Below the pieces are notes generated by a model. That model was not told the DNA's origin. It saw only the letters and a program-made list of their open reading frames with translations, and ran no database searches. Position numbers and translations under genes: made by a program. Below, piece after piece: positions 51,518 through 59,122 of a stretch of 64,000 bases of DNA (the first letter of the stretch is position 1; the number at the start of each line of letters is the position of its first letter). Source of the stretch: Moraxella sp. (GTDB lineage Bacteria; Pseudomonadota; Gammaproteobacteria; Pseudomonadales; Moraxellaceae); contig JAUMUJ010000002.1 of NCBI GenBank assembly GCA_030530785.1, positions 43,068 through 107,067 on the forward strand, read 5' to 3'.

Positions 51518-52313
51518 CTGGGGGCGGATTGTTTTTTAATAATCTTAATGCTTTAAATACCTGCCGTGCGTCCGCTTGCTTATCTAACTTACCCAAAGCG
51601 GTGAGCCTATCTTTAACATGAATGTCGTCAACGTGCAAAAAAACATTGACCGCTCGCTCATGCTTTAAGCTGACAGGCAATGTGGGTACACCCCGATGTT
51701 GGCAATCTATGGCATGGGCAATGGCTTTTTTGATGGCGGTGTTATGCGGTTCAATGAATTCCCCAAATTTTAAGTTGGACAAGGTGTACTCATGGGCAGG
51801 ATAAAATAAGACATCAGAGGGCAACGCATCAAATCTCATCAAGCTGTCATACAGCTCGTCCATCGTGCCACTAAACACTCGTCCACAACCTCCACTAAAC
51901 AGCGTATCGCCACAAAAGACATGGGTTTTGCCGTCAATATCCACCAAATACGATAAATGCGTGGCGGTGTGTCCTGCCGTTCGCCAAATCTTAAATGTCA
52001 GACCAAGTACCTTGAACGTATCGCCCTCATCTACCCACTGACCACCCATGTCATGTGCATGATGAGCGATGAGCTTGGCATTTGGATAATGAGCTAATAG
52101 TTTTGCTACCCCGCCGATATGGTCTTTATGAGTAACAGGTTGTGCCCTATCATGGTGCGTAATCAGTATGGTGTTCAGCGTTAATTGATGGACATTTAGG
52201 TAATCCATGACAGGCTTATCATCACCTGCATCTATCACTATGGCATCTGTATTATTGTGAATGACCCAAATATAATTGTCTTTTAAGGCAGGCACAGCAC
52301 AAATATGAAACAT
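51510..52313 (-). CDS. gloB: Hydroxyacylglutathione hydrolase (glyoxalase II) with metal-loop insertion
   Basis: A 267-residue metallo-beta-lactamase fold protein. ATG 52313 is the right start: AGGAG is seven bases upstream and homology begins there (MFHICAVPALKDNYIWVIHNN); a longer frame reaching back to 52532 runs over the preceding gene. It has TAGHTATHLSYLV, VFCGDTLFSGGCGR, LFYPAHEYTLSNLKF and the C-terminal glutathione-binding KNNPPP. The canonical THxHxDH reads TH-HDRAQPVT-HKDHIGG here, seven residues longer than usual between the first and second metal histidines. It is 13 bases after the peptide-binding lipoprotein gene and convergent with an unknown lipoprotein gene. Confidence 0.88.
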   Translation of the reverse strand: MFHICAVPALKDNYIWVIHNNTDAIVIDAGDDKPVMDYLNVHQLTLNTILITHHDRAQPVTHKDHIGGVAKLLAHYPNAKLIAHHAHDMGGQWVDEGDTFKVLGLTFKIWRTAGHTATHLSYLVDIDGKTHVFCGDTLFSGGCGRVFSGTMDELYDSLMRFDALPSDVLFYPAHEYTLSNLKFGEFIEPHNTAIKKAIAHAIDCQHRGVPTLPVSLKHERAVNVFLHVDDIHVKDRLTALGKLDKQADARQVFKALRLLKNNPPPVI

Positions 52314-52326
52314 TTTTTCTCCTAAA

Positions 52327-54207
52327 TCACTGATAAGCATACCAATAATCCAGCCCAATGGCAGACGTTGGCAAGCGGCTTGGGGGCGTGATGACATCAT
52401 GCTGATACATGACATTGGTTGTTCTTTGACCACCAAAAGGAATGATATACACACCTGCCAACAGCAAACGGTCAAGCACCCGAGCATATCGCACCATCTC
52501 ATCACGGCTTTTGGCATGAATGAGCCGTTCAATCACCTCATCTACCGCTTGGCTTTGTATGCCGATGGTGTTGGCATTGCCTTGCTCGGTGGCAGACTTT
52601 GACCCCCACAGATAGACTTGCTCCGCTCCCACGCTGTTGGCTTGCATAAAGCTATCTATCATCATGTCATAGTCAAATGCTCTTTTTTTGGTCAAAAATC
52701 CAGCATTATCCAATCGCCGAAACTTCACCGTCATGCCCAGTTTTTGTAAATTTTGCACATACATGGTTAATAATGCGTCATGTTTATCATCACCAAGCAA
52801 TATCTCAAAACTGACAAGCTGACCATCTTTGGTCAATTTGCCATCATGATATACAAATCCTGCTGACAATAATAGTTCACGAGCCTTGATAAGATTGGGG
52901 CGGTTATGCCCTGCCCCATCGCTCACAGGCAACGGCAAGATACCATCTAGGGCAGATTTTTCATCATCATGCAAAGGCAAAGTTGCCAGTATCTCCCACT
53001 CATCAAAGGCGGGTTTACCCACCGCCATCAAGGACGACCCATAAAAAAAACTCGTCAAGCGTTCGTACTGACCATAATAAAGTTTGTCATTTGCCCATTG
53101 CCAATCAAATGCCAACAACAAAGCCTGACGCACCCTTTTGTCGGCAAATAACGGACGGCGTAGGTTCATGATAAGCCCTTGCATGGTAACAGGATTTTTG
53201 TGGGCAATGGCGTGTTTTTTGATGTGTTTAAATGCTTTATCATCAAAATTTGCCCATGATTTGATGTCATTTTCAAAGCGAAAATTAAACTGCCCCGCCA
53301 AAAACGCTTCTTTGGCAATCAGCTCATCTTGATAATAAACAAACCGTATCTCATCAAAATTAAACCGCCCCCGATTTGCCATCACGTCCGCTCCCCAGTA
53401 ATTTGGGTCTTTGACATAACTGACCGACCGTCCCATGTCCACCTTACCCAACCGATACGCTCCACTGCCCATGAGTGGCGTTTGGCTCATCTCATCAAAG
53501 CGTGTGTCTATGTCCGCTTTGGCAAATACGGGCATCAGTCCCACGCTCAGGTATAAGTCAGGATTGGCATGCTTGGCAAAATAAAAAATCACCCGCTCAT
53601 CGTCCAACGCCTGTATCTGGTCAATCCCTGCCAAAAATCCCCGCCAGCTCATCAGCCCTTTGGTTAAAATAGCATCAAATGTTGCCTTAACGTCATGGGC
53701 GGTAACGGGCGTGCCGTCCCAAAATCTCGCCTTTGGGTTGATGTGATAGATGACCCAGCTTTTATCGTGTTTATCATAGCTGACGGCATGGGCAAGCTGT
53801 GGGTATAGGACGTGGCTGTCGTTTAATGAGCCTGTCATTAGGGTGTCGTATAAATAAAACGTCCCCGTTGCGGGCGTGCCTTTATTAATAAAGGCGTTTA
53901 GGCTGTTGAACGTGCCAATCTTTGACATGGCAAGCACCCCACCTTTGGGGGCGTTTGGGTCGGCATATGGCAGGTGCGTGGCGTTGGCGTGCAAGGCGGT
54001 GTCTTTGACGGCTATCACGGACGTGGTAATGACGCTTTGTTTGGTCAAATCAGGCAATGCTCTGGGCGTATCAGACACCACCCTTTGACCATCATCGGTT
54101 GCAATGACCGCCCCATCATCAGACTGCCCACAGCCCACCAACACAGCCAAAACAAACAAGCCCACCACCTGCCATCGGGAAGTTTTGGCAAGTCGTGGGG
54201 CATTCAT
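52327..54207 (-). CDS. Peptide-binding lipoprotein, YejA-like (SBP family 5)
   Basis: A 626-residue extracytoplasmic solute-binding protein. The signal peptide has a lipobox (VLAVLVGCGQS). The mature part follows YejA: YADPNAPKGGVLAMSKIGTFNSLNAFINKGTPA, LYDTLMTGS, ARFWDGTPVTAHDVKATFDAI and DEIRFVYYQDELIAKEAFLAGQFNFRFE. YejA is the binding subunit of a peptide importer that also admits microcin C. No permease or ATPase genes (yejB, yejE, yejF) are near. Its start overlaps the serC stop (TAATG), so it is translationally coupled to serC. Confidence 0.88.
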   Translation of the reverse strand: MNAPRLAKTSRWQVVGLFVLAVLVGCGQSDDGAVIATDDGQRVVSDTPRALPDLTKQSVITTSVIAVKDTALHANATHLPYADPNAPKGGVLAMSKIGTFNSLNAFINKGTPATGTFYLYDTLMTGSLNDSHVLYPQLAHAVSYDKHDKSWVIYHINPKARFWDGTPVTAHDVKATFDAILTKGLMSWRGFLAGIDQIQALDDERVIFYFAKHANPDLYLSVGLMPVFAKADIDTRFDEMSQTPLMGSGAYRLGKVDMGRSVSYVKDPNYWGADVMANRGRFNFDEIRFVYYQDELIAKEAFLAGQFNFRFENDIKSWANFDDKAFKHIKKHAIAHKNPVTMQGLIMNLRRPLFADKRVRQALLLAFDWQWANDKLYYGQYERLTSFFYGSSLMAVGKPAFDEWEILATLPLHDDEKSALDGILPLPVSDGAGHNRPNLIKARELLLSAGFVYHDGKLTKDGQLVSFEILLGDDKHDALLTMYVQNLQKLGMTVKFRRLDNAGFLTKKRAFDYDMMIDSFMQANSVGAEQVYLWGSKSATEQGNANTIGIQSQAVDEVIERLIHAKSRDEMVRYARVLDRLLLAGVYIIPFGGQRTTNVMYQHDVITPPSRLPTSAIGLDYWYAYQ

Positions 54208-55289
54208 TAGCCGTGATTTTTTTCAAAATCTTTCATAAAATCGGCAAGCTGTACCACCTGCTCATAGGTTACGGCATTATAAATGCTCGCTCGCATACCA
54301 CCGACCGCACGATGACCTTTTAGGTTTAACAGCCCTGCGTTTTTGGATTTTTCCAAAAACAGCTTATCTAGCTCACTGCTTGCCAAAGTAAACGGCACAT
54401 TCATGATGGAGCGATGACGTGGATTGACAGCATTGTCATAAAAGTCAGAACCATCAATGGTCTGATACAGTAGCTTGGCTTTGGCTTGATTGGTCTTAGC
54501 GACCGCTTCTATGCCACCATTTGCCAGTAGCCATTCAAACACCAAGCCCGACAGATACCACGCAAAGGTAGATGGCGTGTTTAGCATACTGTCGCTGTCT
54601 GCTTGGTTTTTATAATTTAAAATGCCAGGACACCACGCACTTGCCTGCTCCATCAGGTCTTTACGGACGATGACAATGGTTAAGCCAGCAGGTCCAATGT
54701 TTTTTTGAGCCCCTGCATAAATCAGCCCAAAATCGCTGACGTTTATCGGCTCGGATAAGATACAAGATGACATATCTGCCACGATGGGGGCATTTACTTT
54801 TGGTACATCAAACATCTGCACGCCATGAATGGTTTCATTAGGGCAGTAGTGAAAATAAGACGCACCATCTGTCAGCTCCCACGTGTCAGGTGTGGGTACG
54901 TCTTTGCCGTCTCCTTGTGCAACCAAGTTAATCTTGCCCAAGCCCAGCGTTTCATAGCGTTTGGCTTCCTTGTAGGCTTTTTGCGACCATGTGCCAGTAT
55001 TTAGGTAATCAGCCGTACCACCGTTTAGCAGGTTTAAGGCAACAGCAGAGAACTGCAATGACGCACCGCCTTGCAAAAACAGCACGGCATAATCGTCTGA
55101 GATGCCCATGAGCGTGCGTAAATCTTGCTCGGCCTTGCTGGCAATCTCAATATATTCGGCACTTCGGTGGCTAATCTCCATGACAGAAACACCCATGCCA
55201 CGCCAATCTAATAGCTCGGCTTGGGCTTTTTGTAGAACTTCGGTGGGCATACTGGCAGGACCAGCACAAAAATTGGCAAGACGGTTCAT
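54207..55289 (-). CDS. serC: Phosphoserine aminotransferase
   Basis: A 360-residue PLP enzyme of serine and pyridoxal phosphate synthesis. It starts MNRLANFCAGPASMPTEVLQKAQAELLDW; ATG 55289 is preferred over an upstream ATG at 55304 because AGGA precedes it and the N-terminus aligns there. LFLQGGASLQFSAVALNLL, HYCPNETIHGVQ, VADMSSCILSEPINVSDFGLIYAGAQKNIGPAG (PLP lysine) and the C-terminal RAVGGMRASIYNA are standard. An extended -10 TGCTAAAAT (55318-55326, minus) suggests its own promoter downstream of the proline-rich gene. Confidence 0.96.
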   Translation of the reverse strand: MNRLANFCAGPASMPTEVLQKAQAELLDWRGMGVSVMEISHRSAEYIEIASKAEQDLRTLMGISDDYAVLFLQGGASLQFSAVALNLLNGGTADYLNTGTWSQKAYKEAKRYETLGLGKINLVAQGDGKDVPTPDTWELTDGASYFHYCPNETIHGVQMFDVPKVNAPIVADMSSCILSEPINVSDFGLIYAGAQKNIGPAGLTIVIVRKDLMEQASAWCPGILNYKNQADSDSMLNTPSTFAWYLSGLVFEWLLANGGIEAVAKTNQAKAKLLYQTIDGSDFYDNAVNPRHRSIMNVPFTLASSELDKLFLEKSKNAGLLNLKGHRAVGGMRASIYNAVTYEQVVQLADFMKDFEKNHG

Positions 55290-55353
55290 GACATATCCTA
55301 ACATGACTAAAAGTGATATTTTAGCAGATTTTTTAAAAAAATGGTTTGAAATT

Positions 55354-56085
55354 TTAGGAGGTAATCATCGCCCACAGCTGTTTTTTTAGCGTAGGATTGG
55401 CGTGCATTTGTGATAAAGTAGGCACTTGCTTAAATTGTTGCTCAGTAACCACATCAGGCAATGGCGTCAAGCACGCCACCCCAATGCCATCATCTGCCCC
55501 AAGCCCAAATAAAAATCCCCAAAACACCGCATCAGCTGGCAATAAATCATGATGCTCCCGATAGTCGCTGTCGGCATTTATCATCGGATAGTGAGCCTCA
55601 TGAGCGACATAATTTATCTGCTGACGTATGGCATGATTTGCCAACGCATTTTTTAAAGAATGCCAAATGCTCACCAACTCATCATCAAGCCCCAATATGT
55701 CCGCCATCAGCACCCATCTGCCATAACGTATGCCTTGCAGATAAAAACGCACGCCCACTTTGAGAGTGGGTGGTGGCTCATCAGGCAAAGGCGGTGTGAT
55801 GACGGCAGGTTGTACGATTGGCACATCGTGCGTGTGGGTGTCTTGCTCTATGATTTTTGGCACGACAGGCAAAGGTGGGGGGCGTGGCGGTGGATTTGCC
55901 GTGTCTTGTGGTGGGGTTTGATTTGTCCGACTGGGTTTGTGGCGGGTGATGAGATGATGAAGTCTAGGATTACTAAACCCATCAGGCACGGTGGGGATTT
56001 TTTGGGTGTGGCACACCCGACCCGCCCACAAACCAACGCCCAAGCGAGCCAAAATATGCCGAGACTGGATAGTTACGTCATTCAT
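55354..56085 (-). CDS. Unknown protein with proline-rich linker
   Basis: A 243-residue protein I do not recognise. An N-terminal basic region with a possible hydrophobic patch (ILARLGVGLWAG) is followed by a proline-rich linker (PPPRPPPLPVVP at about 66-77, then PPLPDEPPP) and a C-terminal globular part with FYLQGIRYGRWVLMADILGLDD and FWGFLFGLGADDGIGVA. No signal peptide or lipobox is clear. The frame on this strand is favoured: the opposite strand frame is implausibly rich in Trp and Arg. A promoter with its -10 only six bases before the ATG predicts a leaderless mRNA. It precedes serC by 64 bases. Confidence 0.6.
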   Translation of the reverse strand: MNDVTIQSRHILARLGVGLWAGRVCHTQKIPTVPDGFSNPRLHHLITRHKPSRTNQTPPQDTANPPPRPPPLPVVPKIIEQDTHTHDVPIVQPAVITPPLPDEPPPTLKVGVRFYLQGIRYGRWVLMADILGLDDELVSIWHSLKNALANHAIRQQINYVAHEAHYPMINADSDYREHHDLLPADAVFWGFLFGLGADDGIGVACLTPLPDVVTEQQFKQVPTLSQMHANPTLKKQLWAMITS

Positions 56086-56415
56086 ACGCCAATTTTACCA
56101 AAAATCCCATGATTTACCAATCCTACCCAAATTTTAACTTGGTATTTGTAATGAACAATGAGAAAAATCGCACGTTGTGAGTTTTTTATCAAGCAAGTTT
56201 TGACACAGAAAAACAATCTGGTCACTTAATTTTAAAAAATTTACCTGATTAAGTGGTCGGACAGCCATTTTTTATGCAAAAATGGATTGAAATTGTTAGG
56301 CTTTTATCATGTTTTACAAAAATGCCATCAATGTTAAGCACACTCCAATATGACCACTCATTAACATTGTTAAACACAAAAAAACAAATGCCGACATTCA
56401 ACAAAACGCACCATC
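56086..56415. other. 330-base intergenic region between ccoI and the proline-rich gene
   Basis: It contains the promoter of the proline-rich gene at its left end and an 8-bp dyad CACTTAAT (56223-56230) / ATTAAGTG (56248-56255). No credible gene is visible; a 60-codon frame from 56253 runs into ccoI on the opposite strand and has no ribosome site. No obvious terminator of ccoI was found. Confidence 0.55.
56092..56120 (-). promoter_or_regulatory. Promoter giving a likely leaderless mRNA
   Basis: On the minus strand TTGGTA (56120-56115), a 17-base spacer and TAAAAT (56097-56092). The ATG at 56085 begins six bases after the -10, so transcription would begin at or next to the start codon. Confidence 0.45.
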
Positions 56416-58962
56416 TTAATCACCCATGCGTTTAATTCTAAGAGCATTTAGCACCACCACAAGGCTAGACAGGCTCATGCCAATGGCAGCAAGCCAAGGC
56501 GGTACATAGCCAAGTCCTGCTGGGATAAGCACGAGCGAATTATAAATCAATGCCCATCTTAGGTTTTGGCGGATAATCTTACGAGTGCTTTTGGCAAGCT
56601 GTATCGCCGTGCCGACCGCCATCAGGCGACCACCAAGCAATACCCCATCAGACGACACCTGTGCCAAATCTGCCGAGCCTGCCATTGCCACCGAGACATT
56701 TGCCTTTGCCAACACGGGTGCGTCATTGATGCCATCACCCACCATCAAAACGGTATGACCATCGTTTTGTAAAGCATTGATATGGCTGACTTTATCTTGG
56801 GGGCTAAGCCCATGATAAGCACGTTCTATGCCCAGATGTTTGGCGACCTGTAAGGCGTTATCGCTTGGGTCACCTGTCAGCATGATGGGTGTGATATTTC
56901 GCTGTTTTAGTTTATCTATCAAAGATTTGGCATCTGTACGCACCACATCATTAAAATACAGCCTTGCCACCATCTGATAACCATCGTCTGCCAAAACTGA
57001 CAATGCCACTGACGTGTTGGCACGGTGTTTGGCTAAGTTTTGGGTAAATTCATCAGGCATGGTCTTGCCGTCCATCACAAAGCCATCATGACCGATACGA
57101 TACAGCTTACCATCAATCCGCCCTGCCACCCCGCCTGCGGTATGGTGCGTGATGTCGTGCGCCTTTGGCAAGTGCAACCCATGAGCCGATGTCAAAATCG
57201 CCCGTGCCACAGGGTGTTTTGAGCCAATCTCTAACGCCCCTGCAATTTTTAGCACGTCCGTATCATCAAGATGACTGTCTATGCCCATCAAGTTCGCCTG
57301 CCCCACCGTGAGCGTGCCTGTTTTATCAAATGCCACAACATCCACATCCGATAAAGTCTGTATGGTATGCCCTCGTGTCGCCAAAAACCCAAACTGAGCC
57401 AAGCGATTGGTCGCCATCGTCAAGGCAATCGGCGTGGCAAGACTTAATGCACACGGACAAGTCGCCACCAGTACCGCCACTGTCGCCCATAAAGCCTGAG
57501 TCTTATCCACAAACAGCCATGCCACAAACACCAGCACCGACAATACCAACACCCGAGCCACAAAGTAGCGAGCCATCTTATCAGCGTCTTTGGCGATTTG
57601 GGGTTTTTCACTCATTGCACGATTCATCAGGCGGTCTATGAGTGCCATTTGACTGTCATTCATCTGGTGCGTGATGAGCATGATAAAAGGCTGTGCGTCA
57701 TTTTGTGAGCCACCCACAAGTACATCACCCCATGATTTGACAATCAAATCGCTCTCGCCTGTCAATAGGCTTTGTGATACCGTTGCCGATGATGACAGTA
57801 GCACGCCATCACAGATTATCTCTTGACCTGCTTCTACAAAAATCACATCACCAACCTGTAAGGATTGGGCGATGACTTTATCGGTGTTTGGCGTGCTAAA
57901 ATTTTGACCATCTTGCCATGCTTTTAAGACAGCTAAATCCACCACCCCATCAGCTCCCACCAATGTCGGGACGCTGTCAAATTTTGACACCAAAACAGGC
58001 TCTATCACCACCAAATCAGACGCAAGATTTGATGCTTTTAGCCGTGCATTTTGTTCTATATATCTGCCCGCCAATAAAAAAAAGATAAACATACCTACCG
58101 AATCAAAATACGTCTCCCCCGACCCTGTCATCGTGGCATAGACGCTGGCAGTAAAGGTCGTAATAAGAGCGATGGAGACAGGCACGTCCATGTTTACCTG
58201 CCGAGCCTTAATGGCATGATAGGCGGATAAAAAAAACGGCACGCCCGAATAAAAAATCACAGGAACGGTAACAAACAGTGCCACATAACGCAAAAAATCC
58301 CGATGTTCTTCTGCCATGCCCGAATACGCCCCAAAATACAGCCCGATAGAAAACATCATCGCCTGCATTGCCCCAAGTGCCGACACGCCAAGTCGTATGA
58401 GCATTTGTTTGTTTTGGCGAGCAAGCAGAGCCTCGTGGGTGTCTTGACGATATGGGCGAGCATCATAACCCACCGAATGCACCGCTCTTAAAATGTCGCT
58501 GATGTTACATTTATCATCACGCCAATTTACTCGCATACGTTGTTGGGTAAGATTTACCTGACAAGACTGCACCCCATCTATGGCAGACAGGCGTTTTTCT
58601 ATGAGCCAAGTACACGCCGTACACCTTAGGTTCATGACCGAAAGCTCCGCCGTACTGCCCCCATCTTCGGCATAGACAAACTGCTCTTTAATGTCGTCAT
58701 GGTCATAGGCATTAAAATTCATGCCATCAGGCAGGCTTGCCGTTGGACTAATCTCACGCCTGTCCAGATAATACTGTTCAAGCCCCATCTCCACGATACT
58801 TTGGCTGGCAAGCTGACAGCCCAAACAGCACATCGGACGCTGTTCGTCAAAAATCATGGTAAAAAACGGTTCTTTGGGCAATGTCTCTCCACAATGAAAA
58901 CACGCCCCATCAGGGGGTAATACCAAAGAATGCTTCATCTGGTCGGTGGTGGCTTGGGTCAT
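56416..58962 (-). CDS. ccoI: Copper-translocating P1B-type ATPase, CcoI/FixI-like
   Basis: An 848-residue heavy-metal P-type ATPase. The N-terminal metal-binding domain typical of CcoI (ACFHCGETLPKEPFF...PMCCLGCQLASQ) precedes an HMA domain with LRCTACTWLIEKRL. The membrane metal site is CPC (VATCPCALSLATPIAL), the phosphorylation site DKTGTLTVG, SKHPVARAI the nucleotide-site HP motif, and GDGINDAPVLAKA the hinge. The CcoI type delivers copper for cbb3-type oxidase assembly, but ccoNOPQ and ccoGHS are not in this window. It is a single gene, divergent from mrcB. Confidence 0.9.
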   Translation of the reverse strand: MTQATTDQMKHSLVLPPDGACFHCGETLPKEPFFTMIFDEQRPMCCLGCQLASQSIVEMGLEQYYLDRREISPTASLPDGMNFNAYDHDDIKEQFVYAEDGGSTAELSVMNLRCTACTWLIEKRLSAIDGVQSCQVNLTQQRMRVNWRDDKCNISDILRAVHSVGYDARPYRQDTHEALLARQNKQMLIRLGVSALGAMQAMMFSIGLYFGAYSGMAEEHRDFLRYVALFVTVPVIFYSGVPFFLSAYHAIKARQVNMDVPVSIALITTFTASVYATMTGSGETYFDSVGMFIFFLLAGRYIEQNARLKASNLASDLVVIEPVLVSKFDSVPTLVGADGVVDLAVLKAWQDGQNFSTPNTDKVIAQSLQVGDVIFVEAGQEIICDGVLLSSSATVSQSLLTGESDLIVKSWGDVLVGGSQNDAQPFIMLITHQMNDSQMALIDRLMNRAMSEKPQIAKDADKMARYFVARVLVLSVLVFVAWLFVDKTQALWATVAVLVATCPCALSLATPIALTMATNRLAQFGFLATRGHTIQTLSDVDVVAFDKTGTLTVGQANLMGIDSHLDDTDVLKIAGALEIGSKHPVARAILTSAHGLHLPKAHDITHHTAGGVAGRIDGKLYRIGHDGFVMDGKTMPDEFTQNLAKHRANTSVALSVLADDGYQMVARLYFNDVVRTDAKSLIDKLKQRNITPIMLTGDPSDNALQVAKHLGIERAYHGLSPQDKVSHINALQNDGHTVLMVGDGINDAPVLAKANVSVAMAGSADLAQVSSDGVLLGGRLMAVGTAIQLAKSTRKIIRQNLRWALIYNSLVLIPAGLGYVPPWLAAIGMSLSSLVVVLNALRIKRMGD

Positions 58963-58985
58963 GATGGCAATCGTACAAAATGATT

Positions 58986-59014
58986 ATTATAACAAACTTT
59001 TACCCGTCTGACAC
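58986..59014 (-). promoter_or_regulatory. Candidate ccoI promoter
   Basis: Minus-strand GTGTCA (59014-59009), a 17-base spacer and a perfect TATAAT (58991-58986), 23 bases before the ccoI start. Confidence 0.45.
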
Positions 59015-59063
59015 AAAATGACCGTCTTTTGTCATAAAACTGATTTTTTCATCATTTTTTCAC

Positions 59064-59092
59064 TTGCAAAAAAACAACGATTGGGCGACAAT
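59064..59092 (+). promoter_or_regulatory. Candidate mrcB promoter
   Basis: TTGCAA (59064-59069), a 17-base spacer and GACAAT (59087-59092), 30 bases before the ATG at 59123. It overlaps the N-terminal part of a longer reading frame, another reason to prefer the later start. Confidence 0.5.
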
Positions 59093-59122
59093 CACTCCAT
59101 TTTTATCATAAAAGGTCATATC

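Noticed and set aside
52314..52532. 73-residue N-terminal extension of GloB
   Set aside because: It overlaps the upstream lipoprotein gene in another frame; the ATG at 52313 has AGGAG and matches the family start.
55660..56112. 150-codon plus-strand frame opposite the proline-rich gene
   Set aside because: The product is implausibly rich in Trp, Arg and His, typical of a shadow; the minus-strand frame has a promoter and protein-like composition.
56253..56435. 60-codon frame in the gap before ccoI
   Set aside because: No ribosome site, and it runs into the 3' end of ccoI on the opposite strand.
59018..59122. Upstream extension of PBP1b
   Set aside because: It contains the predicted promoter; the ATG at 59123 precedes the expected cytoplasmic tail and has AAGG.
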